Assembly (NCBI RefSeq): GCF_000381345.1
Contig: NZ_KB906409.1
Span: forward strand, 59,858 to 123,857
Direction of reading: 5' to 3'
Length of the DNA stretch: 64,000 nucleotides
Source: Deinococcus apachensis DSM 19763
GTDB taxonomy: Bacteria > Deinococcota > Deinococci > Deinococcales > Deinococcaceae
The notes below the pieces were generated by a model. That model worked only from the letters and a program-made list of their open reading frames with translations. It made no database searches and was not told the origin of the DNA. The translations under genes were made by a program, and so were the position numbers. Shown piece by piece: positions 58,694 through 64,000 of the stretch; positions within the stretch are counted from its first letter, which is position 1; each line of letters opens with the position of its first letter.

Positions 58694-58717
58694 TCACCGC
58701 TCGGTGTCACCGCTCGG
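58694..58717 (-). repeat. tandem 11-base repeat in the leader of the small gene
   Basis: CCGAGCGGTGA occurs twice on the minus strand (58717-58707 and 58704-58694), 13 bases apart, just before the ribosome binding site. A CCATAGGGG sequence about 20 bases further upstream may hold the -10. The remaining bases to 59079 show no gene. Confidence 0.45.
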
Positions 58718-59079
58718 CTGCCCCTATGGTGCCCGCACAGCCCCCTTCACCACATCGGCTGAGTGAGTAGGCCCGACTACGCCGAACGGCAGAGGCGTGT
58801 AATACCCCTCGTCCAGGGACCAATGGATGGCCTGGGCCGTGCGCGCCTCATCCGAGCAGACGCTGGGGCGCCGGAAGACGATTCAGGGACACTGGGAGCC
58901 CGAAACCTCTTCGGCTGCGCCGTGAACTCTCTCCCGGAAGGACTTTTTCTTTTCGCCCTCCATAGCTCGGGGACGGCTGGCCGCGGGCTTCGCCGACCAG
59001 AGCCACAGGTCGCGCCTCTTCGGGCGGGCCTATGGCCTTGCGCCCGCGTGGTGGGCCGCGGCCCTGGGTTGAACTGGAC

Positions 59080-59973
59080 TCAACCGTCTTCGGCCTCGCT
59101 GCGGGCCTCTATCGCCCGGATCACCGCCGCCATGTCCTCGTCCGGGAAGCCCAGCGCCACCGTCTCCGCGAACAGGGCGTGGCAGACATCCAGCAGGGGA
59201 GAGGCCAGGTGGGCCTCACGGGCCGCCCCGGCGACCAGGCGGTTGTTCTTCAACGCGTCCGCGATGGACGCCTGCACCGAGAAATTCCGGGCCACCATCT
59301 TGGGGGCCTTCACGCGTGACACTGGGCTCGACATCTGTCCGGCTCCCAGCACCACCAGGAACTGCCCCATGTCCAGGCCGTGACGCTGGGCGAAATGCAC
59401 GGACTCGGCCAGGCCCGTCACGGTCGTGATCAGGAACAGGTTGACCGCGAGCTTCATCAGCAGCGCGTTCGGCACGGCGCCGCAGAGGACCGTCTCGTGA
59501 CACATCGGCCCGAGCAGCGGGCGGACCTCCCGCACGGCCGCGTCCTCACCCGCGAGCATCGCCACGAGCTGCCCGGCCTCGGCGGGCTGGCGCGAGCCGG
59601 AGACGGGCGCCTCGACGTACTGGCCCCCGGCGGCGCGCAGATCAACGTCCAGCCCCCGGGAATATTCCGGCGAGGTCGTGCCCATGTGGACGATGATGCG
59701 CCCCGAGACGTTGGCGTCGAAGCCCGGCGTTCCGCGGCCCAGCACGGCGTCCATGGCGTCCCCGTCGCTCAACATCAGGATCACGACGTGGGCTTGCCGG
59801 AAGACCTCGGCCGGACCCTCGGCCACCCGCGCGCCTGCCCGCCGCAGCGCCTCGCTCCTGTGCGCCGAGCGGTTCCAGACAACGAGCGGGGTCCCGGCGC
59901 GGGCCAGGTTGAGCGCCATCGGCCCGCCCATAACCCCCAGCCCGATGAAGCCGAGGGGGCGGTCCGGGTTCAT
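59080..59973 (-). CDS. 3-hydroxyisobutyrate dehydrogenase family NAD(P)-dependent oxidoreductase
   Basis: 297 residues from ATG 59973 after GGGAGGGCCG. The dinucleotide signature is [20 protein letters not shown], exactly the beta-hydroxyacid dehydrogenase pattern. The substrate-binding motif is [20 protein letters not shown] (usually DAPVSGG), and the catalytic Lys lies in [15 protein letters not shown] (usually G-x2-x-K-x3-N). The C-terminus ends [13 protein letters not shown] as in the family. It oxidises a 3-hydroxyacid or reduces a semialdehyde; glyoxylate/succinic-semialdehyde reductases belong to the same family. It stands alone, 294 bases from the EamA gene, with no clear partner. Confidence 0.88.
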   Translation of the reverse strand: MNPDRPLGFIGLGVMGGPMALNLARAGTPLVVWNRSAHRSEALRRAGARVAEGPAEVFRQAHVVILMLSDGDAMDAVLGRGTPGFDANVSGRIIVHMGTTSPEYSRGLDVDLRAAGGQYVEAPVSGSRQPAEAGQLVAMLAGEDAAVREVRPLLGPMCHETVLCGAVPNALLMKLAVNLFLITTVTGLAESVHFAQRHGLDMGQFLVVLGAGQMSSPVSRVKAPKMVARNFSVQASIADALKNNRLVAGAAREAHLASPLLDVCHALFAETVALGFPDEDMAAVIRAIEARSEAEDG

Positions 59974-60267
59974 CGGCCCTCCCTGGGCACGGCAGGCCGG
60001 ATGGGGGGGTTCAGGCACGAGACGACCTCGGGCTGCTCGCCGTCGGGGAAGCGGCGAGCGGTGAGTGGTCGGGGGGAAACAGTGTTCAAACGGGCCTCCT
60101 CCATCCCGAACGGGGGATGTTCCTGCATGCTGACCGCGCCACCCTGCGGGGTCTACAGGGCTGGTGTGCGGCGTGCCAGCTCGGCGTACAGCCAGCGGGG
60201 GCGGGGTGGATTCTTCTCACCCCGCCGCCCGCGCACCTCCCCGGGGAGTACCTCGTATGGACCTCCA

Positions 60268-61185
60268 TCACGTTCCGCTCAGGGCCTGGCGCGCCGCCCG
60301 CCAGACTCTCGCGCCGAAGACGTGGAGCAGCAGGCCCCCGAAGACGAGCAGGGCGCCCACCACCTGCAGGGGCCCGAAGACTTCATGGAAGTACAGCGCG
60401 TTCGACGCGAGGCCGAACACGGGCACCAGCAGCGACAGTGGCGCGACGCGACTGGCCCCGTGCCGCCCGATGAGGAGATTCCACACGCCGAAGCCGAAGA
60501 GGGTGTTGCCGTACGCCATGTACGCGATGGCCGCCCAGAAGCCGGGCCCGGCGCCGAGCAGCGTGTGCCCGACCTGACTCCAGCCTGAGGTCAGCCCGGC
60601 CAGCAGGGCGAGGGGGACGGGCGGCACGAGCGAGGACCACACCCCCAGACTCAGCACGTTCACTGGCCCGAAGCGGCGCACCAGCACGTTGCCCACGGCC
60701 CACCCCAGGGCTCCCCCCAGGATCAGCAGCAGCCCCACGGCGCTCATGTGGTGGTCGCCCAGCAGGCCGATGACGCCCATTCCCGTGAAGGCGACCGCCA
60801 TTCCGGCCCACTGGTTCGGGGCGACCGGCTCGCGCAGCGCGGCGGCGGCCAGGAGCGCCGTGAAGAAAGCCTGCACCTGCATCAGCAGGCTGGCGAGCCC
60901 GGCGCTGACACCCAGGTGGATCGCCAGGTAGAGCAGGCCGAACTGCAGGGCGCCCCCGGCCACGCCGTAGGCAAGGACGACCCGCCAAGACAGCGCCGGG
61001 CGCGGCACGAACAGGACGGCGGGAAAGGCCGCCAGCAGGAAGCGCAGCGCCACGACGAGCAGCGGTGAAGCCCCCTCCACGCTCAGCCGGATCCCCACGA
61101 AGTTCAGGCCCCAGATCAGGGTGACGAGCAGCGCGAGCAGCAGGCCGCGTCCCGTCAGCGGCGCGGGGGGAGCTTGTGGCGTCAC
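60268..61185 (-). CDS. EamA family (DMT superfamily) exporter
   Basis: 305 residues, GTG start after CCGGAGGCCGGAGC. Ten hydrophobic segments in two repeated halves (LLLALLVTLIWGLNFVGIRL opens the first, VGLLLILGGALGWAVGNVLV the second), each an EamA domain. ALREPVAPNQWAGMAVAFTG and ALYFHEVFGPLQVVGALLVF are the characteristic E-P/E-V helices. Members export amino acids or metabolites such as O-acetylserine, cysteine or threonine. It lies 88 bases after the DJ-1/PfpI gene on the same strand and may share its promoter. Confidence 0.9.
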   Translation of the reverse strand: MTPQAPPAPLTGRGLLLALLVTLIWGLNFVGIRLSVEGASPLLVVALRFLLAAFPAVLFVPRPALSWRVVLAYGVAGGALQFGLLYLAIHLGVSAGLASLLMQVQAFFTALLAAAALREPVAPNQWAGMAVAFTGMGVIGLLGDHHMSAVGLLLILGGALGWAVGNVLVRRFGPVNVLSLGVWSSLVPPVPLALLAGLTSGWSQVGHTLLGAGPGFWAAIAYMAYGNTLFGFGVWNLLIGRHGASRVAPLSLLVPVFGLASNALYFHEVFGPLQVVGALLVFGGLLLHVFGARVWRAARQALSGT

Positions 61186-61273
61186 GCTCCGGCCTCCGGG
61201 TCAGGAGCTTCCCCACAGGAAACGCGGGACGCGCGGAGGGTGGCCGCGGCGTGGGGTGAAGGAAGCCGGGCCA

Positions 61274-61876
61274 TCATCCCCGCTCCCCCTCGTGCCAGGT
61301 GTACTGCATCTGCCGCGCGGTGCGGCGGGCGAGTTCCGGGGAGTGCAGGCGCCGCACGAGGTGCAGGCTCATGTCGATGCCCGCGCTGATCCCGGCGGAC
61401 GAGACGACGCTGCCCAGGTCCACCCAGGGCACGTCCCGGCGCACGTCGATCCCCGGAAACTCGCGCGCGAAGTCGTCCAGGTCCTCCCAATGGGTGGTGG
61501 CGGCGCGGCCATCAAACAGCCCCAGGTCACCCAGGAGGAAGGCCCCGGTGCACACGCTCGCCGTGAGGGCCGCGCTCCCCGCGACTGCCGCGAGCCACGC
61601 CCGCACGGCCGCCTTGGGGCGCTCGGCGTCCACCACGCCGCCCGGCACGATCAAAACGTCCACGGGGGGGTGTGCCCCGAACGCGCAGGTCGGCGTGACC
61701 GTCAACCCGCCCCGCGCCCGGACGGCGCCCCCGCCTTGGCCGACCGTGAGCACCTCGAAGGGCACCCCGGCGGGCGAGGATCTCCGGGCCACGCGGGACG
61801 CCGTGCAGAACACCTCGAAGGGACCAGCGAAGTCCAGGACTTCCACCTCGTCGAACACGAAAATGGCGACGTTCAT
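61274..61876 (-). CDS. DJ-1/PfpI family protein, isonitrile hydratase-like
   Basis: 200 residues from ATG 61876 (after CGGAGAGTCCCG). The fold is MNVAIFVFDEVEVLDFAGPF, DVLIVPGGV, the nucleophile elbow ASVCTGAFLLGDLGLFDGRA and TTHWEDLDDFAREFPGIDV. Asp in VLDFAGP plus Cys-Thr at the elbow correspond to the residues known for isonitrile hydratase, so that activity is possible, although most relatives are uncharacterised. It overlaps the stop of the upstream GlxA-type gene (ATGA). Both proteins carry the same DJ-1 fold, so regulator and enzyme may see the same ligand. Confidence 0.87.
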   Translation of the reverse strand: MNVAIFVFDEVEVLDFAGPFEVFCTASRVARRSSPAGVPFEVLTVGQGGGAVRARGGLTVTPTCAFGAHPPVDVLIVPGGVVDAERPKAAVRAWLAAVAGSAALTASVCTGAFLLGDLGLFDGRAATTHWEDLDDFAREFPGIDVRRDVPWVDLGSVVSSAGISAGIDMSLHLVRRLHSPELARRTARQMQYTWHEGERG

Positions 61877-62892
61877 CGGGACTCTCCGAGCGGATCGCGT
61901 CCCCCCGGGGGCGGACGGTGAGGCCCGGAGGTCCTCAACGCGCTCGGCGGCGCGCCGAAGTTGGCCTTCCACAGGCGGCGGAAGTGACGGGGGTCCTCGA
62001 AGCCGCAGCGGCGCGCGACCTCCTCCAGCGGGAGGCGGTGCTCGCGCAGGAGCCGGGCGGCGAGTTCGAGGCGCAGGTGCTGCTGGTACTGGAGCGGCGT
62101 GAGGCCGAAGTCGTCCTTGAAGGCCCGGACGAGGGCACTCACGCTGCGGCCCGCGAGGGCGGCGAGGTCGGGCAGCCGCACGCGCTCGGCGGGGTGCCCC
62201 CGCAGCCAGTCGCGCACGCGCCGCGCGCCCGGGTCAAGGGGATCGCGCCCCCCGAGGTAGAGCGCGCGCTGCCCCCCGGGGCCGCCCCGCCGCAGCGGCA
62301 CCACCAGGTCGCGCGCGACGTGCGCCGCGCCCGCCGGGCCGAGGTCGGCCTCGACGAGGGAGAGCGCGAGGTCGATGCCGGAGGTCACCCCGGCACTCGT
62401 GACCACGCCCCGGTCATGCACGAACAGGACGTCGTCCACGAGCTGCGCGTCGGGGTGGCGTGCCTGCAGCAGGTCGAGGATCGACCAGTGCGTCGTCGCC
62501 CGTCGCCCCGCAAGCAGCCCGGCCTCCCCCAGGGCGACGGCGCCGGTGCAGGTGGACGCCACGAGGGCCCCTGCTTCCCGCGCGCGGCGCAGCCACTCGA
62601 CACCCTCCGCCGCCAACAGGGGACGTTCGGGCAGGCGGCCGTTGCAGCGCGTGCCCGGGACGAACACGAAGTCCGGCTCGCCGACCTCGGGCGGCGGCAC
62701 GAGGGGGACCAGACCGGCGCCCTGCGCGGTCATGACGGTCCCCGCAAAGGCGCTGAACACCAGCTCGTACCGCCCGCCCGCGTCGTTGGCCGAGTGGAAG
62801 GCCTGCGCGGGGCCGCCGAGGTCGAGCAGATGCACCCCGGGCAGCAGCAGGAAGACGACCCGCCGGGCGGCGGACGGAACGGAGCGGCTCAC
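61873..62892 (-). CDS. GlxA-type AraC family transcriptional regulator
   Basis: 339 residues with a GTG start. Residues 10-190 are a DJ-1/PfpI-like sensor domain (RRVVFLLLPGVHLLDLGGPA, STCTGAVALGEAGLLAGRRA), and the last 100 residues are the AraC helix-turn-helix pair (LPDLAALAGRSVSALVRAFK, DDFGLTPLQYQQHLRLELAA and CGFEDPRHFRRLWKANFGA). The sensor Cys is kept. A TAGGAT box 6 bases before the GTG and no ribosome binding site suggest a leaderless mRNA. Such regulators usually activate the adjacent gene, here the DJ-1/PfpI protein coupled to it and perhaps the EamA exporter. Confidence 0.9.
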   Translation of the reverse strand: MSRSVPSAARRVVFLLLPGVHLLDLGGPAQAFHSANDAGGRYELVFSAFAGTVMTAQGAGLVPLVPPPEVGEPDFVFVPGTRCNGRLPERPLLAAEGVEWLRRAREAGALVASTCTGAVALGEAGLLAGRRATTHWSILDLLQARHPDAQLVDDVLFVHDRGVVTSAGVTSGIDLALSLVEADLGPAGAAHVARDLVVPLRRGGPGGQRALYLGGRDPLDPGARRVRDWLRGHPAERVRLPDLAALAGRSVSALVRAFKDDFGLTPLQYQQHLRLELAARLLREHRLPLEEVARRCGFEDPRHFRRLWKANFGAPPSALRTSGPHRPPPGGRDPLGESR

Positions 62893-62898
62893 GGCCTC

Positions 62899-62904
62899 AT
62901 CCTA
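62899..62904 (-). promoter_or_regulatory. -10 box of a leaderless promoter (GlxA-type gene at 62892)
   Basis: TAGGAT on the minus strand lies 6 bases before the GTG. No ribosome binding site. Confidence 0.5.
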
Positions 62905-63064
62905 GGTGACCTCCGCCCGGCGGCACAGGGCGGGATCAGGCGGCGGGCGGACGGATTCGGTCAACCGGCCGGACCCACCCGGGTGGCCTCCCCGCCTGTG
63001 GCTGTCACCCAGGTAGGGCCTCCGGCCCGCCCGCTGGGGAACTCGGATTGGAACGCCGCGTGTT

Positions 63065-63103
63065 CGGCCTGAGCCCTTCCGGTGAAGTTCCGGGCTCAGG
63101 CCG
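63065..63103 (-). terminator. hairpin between the glycosyltransferase and GlxA-type genes
   Basis: CGGCCTGAGCCC (63065-63076) pairs with GGGCTCAGGCCG (63092-63103) perfectly over 12 bases around a 15-base loop. It stands 92 bases after the glycosyltransferase stop on the minus strand. The rest of the 62893-63194 gap holds no gene that I can support. Confidence 0.5.
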
Positions 63104-63194
63104 GGCGGCCTCGGCGCGGGCAGACTCGACACCACTGGGAAACACGCGGCACCTTGCCGGAGGTTCAGAGTCGCCCCCATTCGGGCTCAGAGAA

Positions 63195-64000
63195 TTATGT
63201 CGACCGCCCCTTCAGAAGTTGCCGGGCGAACATCAGCAGGAAGCGGGGGTTCTGGCGGGCATAGCGTTTCCACAGGCGGCGGGGCTCCATCGCCAGCCGG
63301 AAGAGCCACTCCAGCCCCAGGCGCTGCATCGCCCCGGGTGCCTGCCGGACCCGCCCCGAGTGGAAGTCGAAGGCCGCGCCCACCCCCAGCATGGTGAGGG
63401 GCAGCCGGTCGCGGTGACGGTACATCCACCACTCCTGCTTCGGGCAGCCGATCCCCACGAAAAGGATGCGGGCCCCGGAGGCGAGGATCTGCCGGACGTC
63501 CTCGGCGTCCTCCTCGGGCGTCAGCGGGCGGAAGGGCGGGGCAATCGTGCAGGCCACCTGGATGCCGGGGAACTGGCGCTCCAGGAAAGCCCGGAAGTCC
63601 CCCAGGCTCTCGGGCGTGCCGCCGTACAACCCGATGGGCACCCCCGCTTTGGCTGCCGCCTCGCAGACATGCAGGGTCAGGGTGGGGCCGTAGACCCGCT
63701 CGGCGTCCCGGACCCCCAGCAGCTTCAACCCCCAGACGAGCGGCATCCCGTCGGGCGTGACCAAGTCGGCGGAGTTGGTGACGGCCTGGAAGTTGGGGTC
63801 GTCCACTCCCTCCATGACCATGTGGACGTTGGCGGCGTGGACCCGGCGGGGGCCCCCGGCCTGCGCCCAGGTGATCACGTCTGCTGCCGCTTGGGCGTAG
63901 CTGGTCGCGTCGATGCGGGTGCCCAGGAGTGGGCGGGAAACGGGCCTCTGGGCGTGATCCGGCAGGGAGGTCGGTGGGGTCTGCGCGGTTACCCCGCCAG
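63195..64000 (-). CDS. WecG/TagA/CpsF family glycosyltransferase, N-terminus cut by window edge
   Basis: 268 codons are visible to the window edge without a stop; the frame before the GTG at 63878 still encodes LLGTRIDATSYAQAAADVIT, which is the conserved family N-terminus, so the start lies beyond 64000. Motifs: RVHAANVHMVMEG, ADLVTPDGMPLVWGLKLLG with the catalytic Asp, YGGTPESLGDFRAFLERQFP, FVGIGCPKQEWWMYRHRD (the Gly-x-Pro-Lys-Gln-Glu signature) and GVGAAFDFHSGRVRQAPGAM. Relatives transfer N-acetylmannosamine or its uronic acid to lipid-linked sugars in wall teichoic acid, enterobacterial common antigen or exopolysaccharide synthesis at the membrane. Other polysaccharide genes probably lie to the right. 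Confidence 0.9.
   Translation of the reverse strand, partial: GGVTAQTPPTSLPDHAQRPVSRPLLGTRIDATSYAQAAADVITWAQAGGPRRVHAANVHMVMEGVDDPNFQAVTNSADLVTPDGMPLVWGLKLLGVRDAERVYGPTLTLHVCEAAAKAGVPIGLYGGTPESLGDFRAFLERQFPGIQVACTIAPPFRPLTPEEDAEDVRQILASGARILFVGIGCPKQEWWMYRHRDRLPLTMLGVGAAFDFHSGRVRQAPGAMQRLGLEWLFRLAMEPRRLWKRYARQNPRFLLMFARQLLKGRST

Overview
The window is about 64 kb of high-GC bacterial DNA (third codon positions almost all G or C) with no rRNA or tRNA gene seen. Several things point to a Deinococcus or close relative: many genes start 6-12 bases after a TANNNT -10 box with no ribosome binding site (leaderless mRNAs, a known Deinococcus habit), there are several large BTAD (SARP/AfsR-type) regulators, and the protein set looks like that genus. 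This is inference from protein style, not from a marker gene. The lack of housekeeping genes, the regulators, transporters and catabolic enzymes, and six or more broken genes suggest an accessory region such as a megaplasmid or variable chromosome segment.

Layout. 1-15.6 kb: a secreted protein, an FN3 lipoprotein, an internally shortened BTAD regulator, small genes, an MpaB/DUF2236 oxygenase with a TMEM175-type channel, two coupled GNAT genes, a full BTAD-AAA-TPR regulator, a TetR gene beside a wrecked FAD oxidoreductase and an epimerase, and a second DUF2236 protein. Two small genes here (3610, 8369) carry CTTGCGC direct repeats placed 8 bp before the -10, as at promoters of Streptomyces SARP regulators.

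15.8-32.2 kb: a catabolic island. IclR, M24 and DUF885 genes face a nine-gene operon (peptide-type ABC substrate-binding protein, two permeases, ketopantoate-reductase-like, Gfo/Idh/MocA, second DUF885, RraA-like, SDR, M29 aminopeptidase). Between them is a two-arm inverted repeat, the likely IclR operator. No transport ATPase is encoded. An amidohydrolase and an amidase follow. Together they look like uptake and stepwise breakdown of one peptide-like or amide-containing compound, not yet identified.

32.5-47.2 kb: a dual-specificity phosphatase, small envelope genes (one with an in-frame stop), a paralog of the first lipoprotein, a frameshifted lipoprotein, two tandem BTAD-ATPase regulators, an MFS pump with a 14-codon leader ORF, a cupin, and a LuxR-type ATPase regulator split by a frameshift.

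47.3-64 kb: a DUF2239/MFS/GIY-YIG operon, two coupled secreted proteins, a cupin, an M20 peptidase with diaminopropionate ammonia-lyase, a YjbR remnant, a cytochrome P450, small secreted or unknown proteins, a 3-hydroxyisobutyrate-dehydrogenase-like protein, an EamA exporter, a DJ-1/PfpI protein with a GlxA-type AraC regulator, and the 3' part of a WecG/TagA glycosyltransferase gene.
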